Shown here piece after piece: positions 54,395 through 62,925 of a stretch of 64,000 nucleotides of DNA. The first letter of the stretch is position 1; every line of letters starts with the position of its first letter. Source of the DNA: Lentisphaerota bacterium (GTDB lineage Bacteria; Verrucomicrobiota; Lentisphaeria; Victivallales; Victivallaceae); assembly GCA_015061815.1 (NCBI GenBank), contig SUVW01000011.1, positions 20,568 to 84,567 of the forward strand, read 5' to 3'. The position numbers and the translations under genes were made by a program. The notes under the pieces are model-generated. The model did not search any database, had not been told where the DNA came from, and saw only the letters and a program-made list of their open reading frames with translations.

Positions 54395-55192
54395 TCAATA
54401 ACTTATACGGCTGAATGTTGTGCTGTCTTTTTCTGTAAAAGTGAATCTGCCGCTGCCGTCACCGCACCGGTAATCATCATCGTTGGCATTCTGCAGATCA
54501 CGGAACTCTTCTCCGGTATAAAAGTCAGCTCTCCCGTCAATAAAATTCATCGCGATCCTGCCGCTGTGCCGCGCACTGGCAGTAGTACGCCCGCTTCCGG
54601 TTGCATTATTCTCACAATAAGCACTTTCCCATTGGCCGCCGAAAGTATCAATCGTATATACCATATTGCTGGATGACTTAACTTTGTTGGAAACCAGAAA
54701 CATGGTCTTTGCCTTGGGTGCAGACAGCAAATGACCGAGATACACTCCTTCATACGAATTTGCAGTATACACTCCGCGCAAAAACCATTTTTGAGCGGAA
54801 ATACCATCGCCATCCCCCGGATTACGCGGTGCCGATGAACAATTGAAAAGGTCCGTGCCGACAGGTAAATATTTGCCGCATGTTAAGACATCTGACCAGT
54901 TGTTGTGTACCGTAGCAAAGCTGTGATTCGGACAATCACTTGCCATTTTACTTACCAGCACCCAATAGCCGTCACTGGCATCAGCATACATTTGCGCGCC
55001 CAGAGCGATCTGTTTCAAGTCGGAAATACAACTGGCGGCGCGGCCGCGTTCACGGGCACTGTTGAGCGCAGGCAGCAGAATTGCCGCAAGAATTGCAATG
55101 ATAGCGATAACCACGAGAAGCTCGATTAAAGTAAAGCGCACTGCTATGCGCTTTACTCCGGCATGCGGGAGTTGTTCGATTTGTTTACTCAT
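54395..55192 (-). CDS. Type II-secretion-like pseudopilin (DUF1559-type)
   Basis: A 265-residue pseudopilin. The leader [19 protein letters not shown] precedes [19 protein letters not shown] and [16 protein letters not shown], then [20 protein letters not shown]. The N-terminal leader, the coding hairpin at 55131-55156 and the ribosome site AAAGGG are almost identical to those of the gene at 62926-63771. The C-terminal half is unrelated to that gene, as is usual in these paralogue sets. It has a plain C-terminal region with [18 protein letters not shown], the DG motif. Expected in the inner membrane with an exported body. Confidence 0.9.
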   Translation of the reverse strand: MSKQIEQLPHAGVKRIAVRFTLIELLVVIAIIAILAAILLPALNSARERGRAASCISDLKQIALGAQMYADASDGYWVLVSKMASDCPNHSFATVHNNWSDVLTCGKYLPVGTDLFNCSSAPRNPGDGDGISAQKWFLRGVYTANSYEGVYLGHLLSAPKAKTMFLVSNKVKSSSNMVYTIDTFGGQWESAYCENNATGSGRTTASARHSGRIAMNFIDGRADFYTGEEFRDLQNANDDDYRCGDGSGRFTFTEKDSTTFSRISY

Positions 55193-55229
55193 AACTTTCC
55201 CTTTCTTTTTTTCCGGGACTTCATGTCCC
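55131..55229 (-). promoter_or_regulatory. Shared 5-prime cassette of the 54395 pseudopilin gene
   Basis: On the minus strand GGGACATGAAGTCCC (55215-55229) lies just upstream of the AAAGGGAAAG ribosome site. Inside the coding sequence GTAAAGCGCA (55131-55140) pairs perfectly with TGCGCTTTAC (55147-55156). The next CTCC...GGAG pair (55156-55171) overlaps it. The same arrangement recurs at 63710-63808. Confidence 0.6.
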
Positions 55230-55253
55230 TTATTTTGGTTGTTGATTTTATTG

Positions 55254-55556
55254 TTATTGTCCCATTTGTTGTGATGCCATCAAACCGTCGGTGTCGCCGC
55301 GTGGATAATCTCTTGTCAAAACGTCGGATACCGGTTCAGTCGAGCAGGTTTACTGCACCTTGTCCTCCGTAGCCTCCGGCGAAGGAGGATCCTGCTCATC
55401 CGCCTTGATTTGACGTCGACATTACCTCGCACTGCATCCACCGGTTGGTTCAAACCGTTATTGAGAGTGGTTGACAAATCATAATTATCCTTATGTTTGC
55501 CATCATCGCAATCAACGGTTGTTGAATGCAAATTTCACAAAATTTGGGACATTGCC
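55254..55556 (+). repeat. Dispersed repeat R1, copy C (complete, 303 bp)
   Basis: Imperfect terminal inverted repeats (TTATTGTCCCATTTGTTGTG at the left, CACAAAATTTGGGACATTGCC-like text at the right) and a perfect 9-bp duplication ATTTTATTG on both sides (55245-55253 and 55557-55565) mark it as an inserted element. It has no gene. Left part shared with copy D, right part with copies A, B and E. It contains TTGACAAATCATAAT. Confidence 0.8.
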
Positions 55557-55661
55557 ATTTTATTGGAGGCAATTTCAAAAGTAATTCAAAAATTTTTGAA
55601 CCTCCGCTCCGCCATCTTTCTTCCCCTGTCCACCGGCAGATACCGGATGACAACTTTGCTA

Positions 55662-55675
55662 GGATAACGTTATCC
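55662..55675. promoter_or_regulatory. Palindromic operator-like site
   Basis: Perfect GGATAACGTTATCC with CG at the centre, the style of LacI-family operators. A half-site ACGTTATCCCT recurs at 55792, next to the promoter at 55811-55839. Confidence 0.4.
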
Positions 55676-55810
55676 CTAAATGGCATCAGAAAAAAATCTT
55701 CTGATACCGGTGAATAAAATCTGCTTCTTCCCAAACCTTCAGATGCAATTTCGGTTATTCACCGGAAGTGATTGCTTTCAAACAAAGGTTCACGTTATCC
55801 CTGACAACTT

Positions 55811-55839
55811 AAAATATCACGCAAAAAACAAAATGTCAA
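55811..55839 (-). promoter_or_regulatory. Strong promoter reading left
   Basis: On the minus strand TTGACA (55834-55839), 17 bases ending TTTTTTGCGTGA, TATTTT (55811-55816). It lies just past the aldo/keto reductase stop and points to the 54395 pseudopilin gene, giving a leader of about 600 bases that includes R1 copy C. The same TTTTTGCGTG element precedes the -10 of the rplV operon promoter. Confidence 0.6.
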
Positions 55840-55895
55840 GGATGAAATATAAAAAAATTTTTATTTTCTGCGTTTTTTTGCAGTCTGACAGCAGC

Positions 55896-56783
55896 TCACA
55901 CCCAGTGGTTCGCGGCCCAGCGCGCCGGACGGATCAACTCCTCCGGCAAATCCGGGACGATCCCCGTGATTTTCTGCATGATTTCCGGCGGCAATCCTCC
56001 GGCGGCGGCAACTGAAGTATTATATTCCAGCTGCTCCACAGTATCCACCCCGGTAAGCACCCCGTCAATTTCCGCTACCGACAGAAGATAACGGAAATAC
56101 AACTCCGCCGGAGCAATGCCGGATTCCCGGGCCAACTCTTCCAATTGCCGCCGGTACGGAACCAGTTTCTGCAGTCCTTGCGGTATTTTTTCTTCCGGCA
56201 TAAGCAGCAATCCCTGCAAATACACACTGCGGTTGTAAATTTCCGTACCATTGGCATGAGCTTTGCGGATAAAGGAAAGAAAACGGCGGTCAAAAATATT
56301 CCCCGGCACCTGCACCGCATCACAATCATACGCGGCATCCGGCACTTCCCCATCCAGCGAAACCCCGGCCTTGCCGATCAAACCGTTTTCCCGCGCTTTC
56401 AGCAGATACGGCAGAAAACGCAGATCAGCTTCCCGGTGAAACAGTACCGCTTCCAGACGGGATATCCCCAGGTTGGCAAGTGACCTTTCGATACAATCCA
56501 TTATGATTTTTTCCGCTTCATTTTCCTGGATATCCGGCGGCAATGGCATGACTTTGCTGATGATCTTCACCTTATCCGTCAAATCCAAAGCCCTCAATTC
56601 CTGCCCCAGAACCGTTTCACTCTCCCCGTAAGCCGCCGCCGTATCCAGTTTCCTTATACCGCACTCATAAGCTTTCTGCAATATCCGGCGCACCACCAGT
56701 GATGATGGTTTCCCGGAAGTATTGGCAATGCCGTACTTCAAACCGAATTGCACCGTGCCAAGCACCAATCTGGATTCATTCAT
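55896..56783 (-). CDS. Aldo/keto reductase
   Basis: A 295-residue aldo/keto reductase: LVLGTVQFGLKYGIANTSGK, RILQKAYECGIRKLDTAAAY (with the catalytic Asp and Tyr region), ISRLEAVLFHREADL, and GLIGKAGVSLDGE. It reduces or oxidises sugar aldehydes with NAD(P)H. It is the last of three genes (dehydrogenase-SDR-AKR) on the minus strand, 17 bases after the SDR gene. Confidence 0.9.
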   Translation of the reverse strand: MNESRLVLGTVQFGLKYGIANTSGKPSSLVVRRILQKAYECGIRKLDTAAAYGESETVLGQELRALDLTDKVKIISKVMPLPPDIQENEAEKIIMDCIERSLANLGISRLEAVLFHREADLRFLPYLLKARENGLIGKAGVSLDGEVPDAAYDCDAVQVPGNIFDRRFLSFIRKAHANGTEIYNRSVYLQGLLLMPEEKIPQGLQKLVPYRRQLEELARESGIAPAELYFRYLLSVAEIDGVLTGVDTVEQLEYNTSVAAAGGLPPEIMQKITGIVPDLPEELIRPARWAANHWV

Positions 56784-56800
56784 CTTGGTTTCTCCATCCT

Positions 56801-57589
56801 TTACTTGGCGGTATATCCGCCATCGACCGGAATATTTGTCCCGGTAAGATAAGCTGATGCATCCGAAGCCAGAAAAACCACGATACCTTTCAAATCCTCC
56901 TGATTTGCCAATCTTCCCAACTGGGTACGCGCACTGTAATTTTTTACAAATGCTTCCGGCAGATGCCCTTCCATCAATCCGCCGGGATGGATGGCATTGA
57001 CCCGGATATTATCTTTGCCCAGCACGCTTGCCGCCCACCGGGTGAAATTCACCATGCCGCCCTTTTCATAAAAGTATATCGGCGAAGGATTTTTTCCCAT
57101 GTCCGTTCCCTCGTAATTGGCAAATTCCGGCCCGACCAGTCCCATAAATGAACCGATATTGATAACAGAACCGGAGTGCTGTTTTTTCATAACTTCCGCC
57201 GCCACCGCCGTGATATAGAACATGCTGGAAGCATTTACATGCAAGCTGACATCGTAATTTTCCAGATCCTGTTCCCACCCGGTGCAGGCGGAACGGGTCA
57301 CTGCATTGTTGACCAGAATATCGATCCGGCCGGTCGCCCTGACCACCTCCGCGATCATCCGGTCAATGCTTTCGCGTTCTGACAAGTCCAGCTGCAGTGC
57401 CCTGACATCAGCTCCCGCCGCCCGGAAAACCGCCGCAGCGGCTTCACATTTGGCCAGATCTCGCGAAGCGATGAATACTGTCGCCCCCGCTTCAGCCAAA
57501 GCTTCCACTATCTGTTTGCCGTAACGTCCGGCTCCCCCGGTAACGATGGCAGTCCTGCCATTCAACCGGAACATATCCATCACATTCAT
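56801..57589 (-). CDS. SDR-family oxidoreductase
   Basis: A 262-residue short-chain dehydrogenase. TAIVTGGAGRYGKQIVEALA is the cofactor motif, RIDILVNNAVT follows, and GSFMGLVGPEFANYEG then IYFYEKGGMVNFTRWAASVL carries the catalytic Tyr and Lys (YxxxK). NIRVNAIHPGGLMEGHLP and a C-terminal SAYLTGTNIPVDGGYTAK complete the fold. Its ATG overlaps the stop of the Gfo/Idh gene as ATGA. The substrate is probably a sugar or polyol. Confidence 0.93.
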   Translation of the reverse strand: MNVMDMFRLNGRTAIVTGGAGRYGKQIVEALAEAGATVFIASRDLAKCEAAAAVFRAAGADVRALQLDLSERESIDRMIAEVVRATGRIDILVNNAVTRSACTGWEQDLENYDVSLHVNASSMFYITAVAAEVMKKQHSGSVINIGSFMGLVGPEFANYEGTDMGKNPSPIYFYEKGGMVNFTRWAASVLGKDNIRVNAIHPGGLMEGHLPEAFVKNYSARTQLGRLANQEDLKGIVVFLASDASAYLTGTNIPVDGGYTAK

Positions 57590-58527
57590 ATCATCACCTC
57601 CGCCCCATTATTCGCCCGGCTTTCGATACCGCCGATGACCAGTTTCATAAGTTCTTCAGTATGTTCAAACGGCACCGGTTCTCTGCCGGTACGCAAATAC
57701 TCCACGAATCCCGCCAGCTGCGTGCGGAAAGCAAAATATGAATCCTTTATATTTATCTGCACAACTCCCGCTGTTCCCTGGATCGTCACCGGCCCGCCGG
57801 CACAATCATAGATGTTGGAAATTATCACATCATAACCATCCCGGTGTTTCAAATGAACTATATTGCGGCGGTCACTGCCTGTATTGCGAATGGAAACAAA
57901 CCCCGGCCCGGTAAGAGCAAAAACTGCTTCGAGCGCATGTATGCCGTAAGTTTCCCACTTTTTCGGCATGGAATAAGTTATCAACCGGGGAACACCTGCT
58001 TCATGAAAATTGCCGTTCCAGTACGGCATGAGTTCTTTAGCGTAACGCATACAGCTGGATGAGATTATTTTCGCCCCGCCGGCGACAGCGGATTTGAAAA
58101 ATTCCAGATCTTCCCGGTTGTCACATAACGGCTTATCGATGAAAAGCGGAATGCCTGCTTCAATAAAAGGTCTGGCCCGTTCCACATGCTCACTGCCGAT
58201 ATCAGTGGCAATGATCACCGCATCGACTTTACCGATCATCTCTTGCGGAGTGTCAACGATATGCGGTATGAGTGAACACTTTGCCACATGTTCAGCATCT
58301 TTGCGGTCATTACAGTAAATATATTCCACGCGCGCTCCGGGAATGCCGATGGTATCATAATTTTCTTTATTCAAGTAACCCGGTATCACCGGGAACGGAC
58401 ACCCGGAGGTCATCGCCTCTTTGTCATATTTATTGAACATCGCACTCCATGAGTACGGGTGGCCGTTGCCTTCGGTCATACCGATAATACCCAGCTTTAT
58501 ATTGTTGACATCTTTGACCAGCTGCAT
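57586..58527 (-). CDS. Gfo/Idh/MocA-family oxidoreductase
   Basis: A 313-residue dehydrogenase-like protein. IKLGIIGMTEGNGHPYSWSA replaces the usual GxGxxG, so the nucleotide site is atypical. EAGIPLFIDKPLCDNREDLE is the EKP-type motif, and KKWETYGIHALEAVFALTG supplies the second-domain His. AAGGAGA lies 6 bases before ATG 58527. It heads a three-gene operon with an SDR and an aldo/keto reductase under a TTGAAA-17-TATGTT promoter. Confidence 0.85.
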   Translation of the reverse strand: MQLVKDVNNIKLGIIGMTEGNGHPYSWSAMFNKYDKEAMTSGCPFPVIPGYLNKENYDTIGIPGARVEYIYCNDRKDAEHVAKCSLIPHIVDTPQEMIGKVDAVIIATDIGSEHVERARPFIEAGIPLFIDKPLCDNREDLEFFKSAVAGGAKIISSSCMRYAKELMPYWNGNFHEAGVPRLITYSMPKKWETYGIHALEAVFALTGPGFVSIRNTGSDRRNIVHLKHRDGYDVIISNIYDCAGGPVTIQGTAGVVQINIKDSYFAFRTQLAGFVEYLRTGREPVPFEHTEELMKLVIGGIESRANNGAEVMI

Positions 58528-58586
58528 GATCTTCTCCTTTTTGATGTTGGTTTCCGGCTGATTATTTTGAATCTGCTTCACCGGTT

Positions 58587-58615
58587 AACATACCGCAAAA
58601 AGAAATGATTTTCAA
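58587..58615 (-). promoter_or_regulatory. Promoter of the 55896-58527 operon
   Basis: On the minus strand TTGAAA (58610-58615), 17 bases ending TTTTTGCGG, TATGTT (58587-58592). The divergent AraC gene promoter lies about 65 bases away. Confidence 0.6.
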
Positions 58616-58678
58616 ACTTCAGGAAATGTAAAAAAACAGAAAAGGAATATAAAAAAAGAAACCGGCTTGCAAAAAAAC

Positions 58679-58706
58679 TTTACAAATACCCAAGCGGTGC
58701 TATATT
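58679..58706 (+). promoter_or_regulatory. Promoter of the AraC-amidohydrolase pair
   Basis: TTTACA (58679-58684), 16 bases, TATATT (58701-58706), 79 bases before ATG 58785. Confidence 0.55.
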
Positions 58707-58784
58707 AATCACACAGTACATATATGCGTGTAAAACAGATAAAAAAAATAACAGCAGTCACCCGTGAAAAATAATCATTACAAT

Positions 58785-59651
58785 ATGAAAATCGAAAAAA
58801 TTTGCGACATCTGTTCCTGCTTGACCAAGATACTTGAACACGGCTTTGACCTCTCTCTGCAAGGCGCGAATTCCCGGAGCGACACCCCGGAGTTTTACAA
58901 TTGGCACATGCATAAATTCTGGGAACTGAAAATCCATTATCCGGAAAATCCGGATCAGAAATACCACCTGACTATCGTCCCCCCCGGCGTTATCCACTGC
59001 ATGACCAAACGGGAAATGACCCTGGATATCACCCATCACTGCATCACTGTCACCGGCGAAAAAAATATCTGGCAGATTTTTCCCGATAATGATCCCGATA
59101 AAAACCGCAATCTGCTGCCGGAATTGCTCCATCTGATAACCCGGTATTCCGATATTCCTGATTATGCATCTTTATGTATTGAATTGACCGCCGGTATGTT
59201 GAAAAATCTGCAGCTGCTGATCAAAAACAACATCGACTCACCCAAACCGGCCAGACCTCCCAGAGATATCGTAACTCATGCCCTTAATTATATGAATAAC
59301 TGCTATTTCAAAGTGGATTTAAGCATCTCGGAAATAGCTTCATTCCTCGGCATCACCCCGCAATACCTGAATAAGATAATCCATCGGGCCACCGGCAAAA
59401 CCACCAGAAAAAATCTGATGGAAATACGCTTGAAACATGCCCGGGAATTGTTGGAAAACACCAATTATCTGGTCAAAGAAGTCGCAACACTTACCGGATG
59501 GAGATCGCAATTTTATTTCAGCAACGTTTTCCGCGCGGCTTACGGAGTTTCTCCGAATGAGATCGCCGGAAATATCAAAAATAATTTGACTGTAATTGTA
59601 CCAACTGCTGATGCAAAAGGAGAAAGCCGGAATGCTTTTAACTGCCCATGA
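58785..59651 (+). CDS. AraC-family transcriptional regulator
   Basis: A 288-residue regulator with a cupin-like sensor (FYNWHMHKFWELKIHYPENP, YHLTIVPPGVIHCMTKREM) and a complete double helix-turn-helix (KVDLSISEIASFLGITPQYL, NKIIHRATGKTTRKNLMEIR, VKEVATLTGWRSQFYFSNVF, RAAYGVSPNEIAG). GTG 58764 is an alternative start; neither has a good ribosome site. It overlaps the amidohydrolase start by 20 bases and is divergent from the dehydrogenase-SDR-AKR operon, which it may control. Confidence 0.87.
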   Translation: MKIEKICDICSCLTKILEHGFDLSLQGANSRSDTPEFYNWHMHKFWELKIHYPENPDQKYHLTIVPPGVIHCMTKREMTLDITHHCITVTGEKNIWQIFPDNDPDKNRNLLPELLHLITRYSDIPDYASLCIELTAGMLKNLQLLIKNNIDSPKPARPPRDIVTHALNYMNNCYFKVDLSISEIASFLGITPQYLNKIIHRATGKTTRKNLMEIRLKHARELLENTNYLVKEVATLTGWRSQFYFSNVFRAAYGVSPNEIAGNIKNNLTVIVPTADAKGESRNAFNCP

Positions 59652-60615
59652 CCATGAGTTCCGGATGAAACATCTGGAAAGTTTTATCCCGTCAAAAATC
59701 TATGATATGCACACCCATATCTGGACCGAAAAAGGACAGGACCCATCCCGGCTGGCACCGTCGTCACTTCGCATGGAAGCCGGAACAGATGAATTACGGC
59801 GCTGGTCAAATCAACTTTTCGGCGACCGGGAATGCCACTATCTTTTACTTGGCACGCCGCTGAAAAACATGAATCGCCGCAATCACAACCTTTTTCTGCA
59901 AAATGAGGTGCAGAAAGATGAATTATCCATTGCCGGTATGATCGCCACTGCGGATATGAGTCCGGAAGAGATGGCGGAAAACTTTGATTCAGGCCACTTT
60001 CACGCAGTCAAACCCTACCGGGTGTTTGCCGATGATCCGGCCCATGCCCGGATCACTGACTTCATCCCGGAAAAACTGCTGGAAGTTGTCGACCATTACC
60101 GTATGGCCGTCACGTTGCATCTTTCTTTTCCTTCCGGTGCCGCCGCTCCGGAAAATCAGGCGGATTTGAAGTATCTCACCTCCCGCTATCCGGGGATAAA
60201 GTGGATACTTGCCCATTGCGCCAGAGCATTCAACGCCAATTTTCTGACCGATTCCATCCATGTATTGAAACATCTGCCCAACATATATTATGATACTTCA
60301 GCGGTCAATGATCTTTACACCCACTATCTGCTGTTGAAATATGAAGACCGCAAACGGATCATGTTCGGGTCGGATAATATTGCCGCCGGAGGAGTCAAGG
60401 GGAAATATGTCACTTACGCCGATTCCTGGTTCTATCTGCCCGGACAGGAACATCTTGAACACTGTCCGACTGAAGCTGTACCGGTAGTGTATGAACAGCT
60501 TTTACAACAGAAACGGGCCGCTGACATGCTGGAAATGAACCGGTATGAAATCGAAGATCTCTTTTACCGGAATGCAGAAAATCTGATCGCCGGATTAAAA
60601 AAACGCCTGCCGTGA
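59632..60615 (+). CDS. Amidohydrolase-family protein
   Basis: A 327-residue TIM-barrel metal hydrolase of the amidohydrolase-2 type. KIYDMHTHIW gives the HxH metal motif, VTLHLSFPSG and GIKWILAHCARAFN follow, and YYDTSAVNDLY and RIMFGSDNIAAGG give the late metal Asp. It may hydrolyse or decarboxylate a lactone or sugar-acid. ATG 59632 has AAAGGAG 9 bases before; it starts inside the AraC gene. A weak stem-loop with T5 follows at about 60604-60630. Confidence 0.85.
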   Translation: MLLTAHDHEFRMKHLESFIPSKIYDMHTHIWTEKGQDPSRLAPSSLRMEAGTDELRRWSNQLFGDRECHYLLLGTPLKNMNRRNHNLFLQNEVQKDELSIAGMIATADMSPEEMAENFDSGHFHAVKPYRVFADDPAHARITDFIPEKLLEVVDHYRMAVTLHLSFPSGAAAPENQADLKYLTSRYPGIKWILAHCARAFNANFLTDSIHVLKHLPNIYYDTSAVNDLYTHYLLLKYEDRKRIMFGSDNIAAGGVKGKYVTYADSWFYLPGQEHLEHCPTEAVPVVYEQLLQQKRAADMLEMNRYEIEDLFYRNAENLIAGLKKRLP

Positions 60616-60648
60616 TGACAGACGTTTTTCGGTTTTGCGAAAGTATCT

Positions 60649-60677
60649 GATATCCGGCGAACTCTGCTCCGGATATC
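60649..60677. terminator. Palindromic hairpin between converging genes
   Basis: GATATCCGG (60649-60657) and CCGGATATC (60669-60677) are a perfect 9-bp stem between the amidohydrolase (+) and the 60690 gene (-). No long T tract follows, so termination is only probable. Confidence 0.5.
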
Positions 60678-60689
60678 ATGTTGCTGCAA

Positions 60690-62672
60690 TCACTCCGCAG
60701 GAAGCAGAACATCGCAATTGATGCCGCTGGCCTTGTAGATGTATTTGCCATTTCCGGCGTTGACGGTATTGCCGTATTTGGAAACCAGTTTGGCTGAACC
60801 GGAGAACTGGATTTCCGAATTCACCGTCCCCGGACCATCGGAAACAATGATGATCGCATCACGTCCTTTTTCATCCCGGAACGCCCGGACATTGACCGAA
60901 TCTTTTTGGCCGGGAATGGTCGCCGGAGTGATGGTAAAGCCGGGAGCCGGTTCATTACTGAGTATCCAGGGGGCCAATTCCTGCAGTTGCTGAACCGTCT
61001 TTTTCATACCGGGCAGCAGCTTGTTACGGACCGCTTCATCCTTATTGCTGTTAGTGTTGTAGGAGTACAGAACAAAACCTCTGGCTCCGAAAACAGCTCC
61101 GGAAAGTGTATGGGCAAGCATCTGACGGTCGGTCAGCCAACTCTGCCAGGCCTGGGGAACGAACCAATGCGGATAGGGTGACATTTTGCTCAAACGCGCC
61201 AACTCAAGGGTGGAACTGGATAAGCTGGTATTTTTATCTTCAGTCACCGGATAAATATCATAGCCGAATACGTCGCAGATCCAACGCTGGTGAGCGAATC
61301 TTTCCGGCACATAATCATTCACAAACACCGGATGGTAGGGATCGAGTGATGCGATAAGTTCCCGGCGGAGTTTTTTTCTTGCCAGTTTTTCCAATCCGAC
61401 TTCATCCGCAGTAAAATAGCAGAATAATCCGGGATGATTCTTGACCGTATTGACCATTTTGCGGTAAATATCGTCGGCATCGGGATTTCCTTCAAAACCC
61501 TTCTGTTCGTTGAGCATGGTGAAAGCTACCCGCAAACCGTATTTGAGGCAGTTATCCAATGCGGCAGTGATCCGCTGGTAACTGTTGCGCTCGGTGGAAC
61601 CGTGAGGACGGAAGTTGAGCGAAATGGTATAGGGAACTATGAAATTGAATCCGCAATCGGAGATGATCTGAAGATCTTTTTCCGTAAGATCCATCGTAAA
61701 AACGCCGATCGGCAGCATCGGTTTACCGTCAGCAATCGTACGGCCGGTCTCATCGAGCCACACCGAACCCTTGACCGGCTTGCTGTCAGCAGCCGGACGG
61801 TGACAGACGAAATCCTGATACGCTTCAATGGTTTTCTGCCTGGTATCCAGCAGCCACGCCCGGATTTTGACCTGTCCCGGGGGCAATTTCCCGAATTGGG
61901 CAGTGTATATTCCATCTTTGTCGGCGGTGAGCATTTTTCTTTTGCCATCGACATCCAGCAGCAGACGCAGATCATCTTTGCAATTGTTGAGTTCACCGAA
62001 AAGGGATGCGGCAACCGATACGGTACCGTTATCATCCAGATTCAGATTTTTGATCCGGGTCAGATAAAGCACGGCACTTTTCTCGGTAACCGGGACAACT
62101 GTTATATCATCCCAAACCGCCTCTTTGATCGTAACAGCTTTGGTTTCATGGAAAATATAAAATCCGATAAATGTTTTCACTCCGGCTTCCGGAGCAATAA
62201 AGCGGTAATGACGTTTCTGCCATCCGCCTGGAACCGGAGAGGCAAATATTTCAGGGCGGTAGGATCCCCCCATGTATTTGTTGTCTTTCGGGCGGTAAAA
62301 TTCGACACAGGCACTTCCGGCCTGCTTTTTGATCGCACGGGTCCAGAGGCGCAAATCGTATGCCTGCCCGGGGACCAATCCTCTTACTTCGCATCTGGCG
62401 ACACTGTAATCCTTTTTGCTCTCGGAATGGCAGAAGACTGCATTGGTATGACTGCGGCCGATTTCCGGGCGGATCTCAAATCCTTTCGGCAATCTCCAAC
62501 GTTTGACTTCTCCATTAAAATCCTCGGAAAACACCGGAACATGATCGGGGATCGAAGTTTTTTTATACCCCGCCAATTCCGGGATATTCTCCTGCGCACC
62601 GCAAATGGCAGCTGCTGAAAACAACAGCACTGACAGTGCGTGTTTTATACCGAATGATGATTTGAACGACAT
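60690..62672 (-). CDS. Secreted glycoside-hydrolase-like TIM-barrel protein
   Basis: A 660-residue protein with a signal peptide (IKHALSVLLFSAAAICGAQE). Residues 40-200 form a beta-sandwich carbohydrate-binding-like domain (YDLRLWTRAIKKQAGSACVE, GWQKRHYRFIAPEAGVKTFI). From about residue 300 a TIM barrel follows: MLPIGVFTMDLTEKDLQIIS, GLFCYFTADEVGLEKLARKK with a catalytic-type Glu after Asp, and ARGFVLYSYNTNSNKDEAV. It is close to clan-A glycosidases seen in Lentisphaerota; the sugar it cuts is unknown. It is a single gene, transcribed toward the amidohydrolase. Confidence 0.8.
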   Translation of the reverse strand: MSFKSSFGIKHALSVLLFSAAAICGAQENIPELAGYKKTSIPDHVPVFSEDFNGEVKRWRLPKGFEIRPEIGRSHTNAVFCHSESKKDYSVARCEVRGLVPGQAYDLRLWTRAIKKQAGSACVEFYRPKDNKYMGGSYRPEIFASPVPGGWQKRHYRFIAPEAGVKTFIGFYIFHETKAVTIKEAVWDDITVVPVTEKSAVLYLTRIKNLNLDDNGTVSVAASLFGELNNCKDDLRLLLDVDGKRKMLTADKDGIYTAQFGKLPPGQVKIRAWLLDTRQKTIEAYQDFVCHRPAADSKPVKGSVWLDETGRTIADGKPMLPIGVFTMDLTEKDLQIISDCGFNFIVPYTISLNFRPHGSTERNSYQRITAALDNCLKYGLRVAFTMLNEQKGFEGNPDADDIYRKMVNTVKNHPGLFCYFTADEVGLEKLARKKLRRELIASLDPYHPVFVNDYVPERFAHQRWICDVFGYDIYPVTEDKNTSLSSSTLELARLSKMSPYPHWFVPQAWQSWLTDRQMLAHTLSGAVFGARGFVLYSYNTNSNKDEAVRNKLLPGMKKTVQQLQELAPWILSNEPAPGFTITPATIPGQKDSVNVRAFRDEKGRDAIIIVSDGPGTVNSEIQFSGSAKLVSKYGNTVNAGNGKYIYKASGINCDVLLPAE

Positions 62673-62925
62673 CGTAACTTCTCCTTTTGGTTGTACGTTC
62701 TTTCGGAAAATGTTTTTTGACTGTTATGTTTATAGTTATTGTCCAAAATGCTGCAAAAAACACTTTTCTTTACAATTTTGCCGGCGACATTGCCTTTTTC
62801 AATAAATTTTTAATACTCCTCCTTACGTTTTTTGCGGATCTCCGGTTAAGAATATGGGCACAATGCCCCATTCCCGGCGACACGCCGGGATGGCGTTTTT
62901 TTATAACAGTACCCGGTTTGAAAAA

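Larger units (their letters stand above)
55557..55895. other. Gap with R2 fragment, palindromic operator-like site and a promoter
   Basis: No gene. GAGGCAATTTCAAAAGTAAT (55566-55585) is the left end of an R2 element (copy e), the rest being lost. GGATAACGTTATCC (55662-55675) is a perfect 14-bp palindrome, and ACGTTATCCCT recurs at 55792-55802. A promoter reads left at 55811-55839. Together these could form a regulated promoter for the pseudopilin gene at 54395, now separated from it by R1 copy C. Confidence 0.5.

Noticed and set aside
55450..55734. A 94-codon minus-strand frame behind the 55811 promoter
   Set aside because: It runs through R2 and R1 repeat DNA and has no protein-like character.
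61434..62618. A 394-codon frame on the plus strand
   Set aside because: It lies opposite the glycosidase-like gene with a clear signal peptide and domains.
62858..62905. Terminator on the plus strand (CCCGGCG/CGCCGGG then T7)
   Set aside because: No plus-strand gene lies upstream; it may only be part of the leader of the minus-strand 60690 gene.
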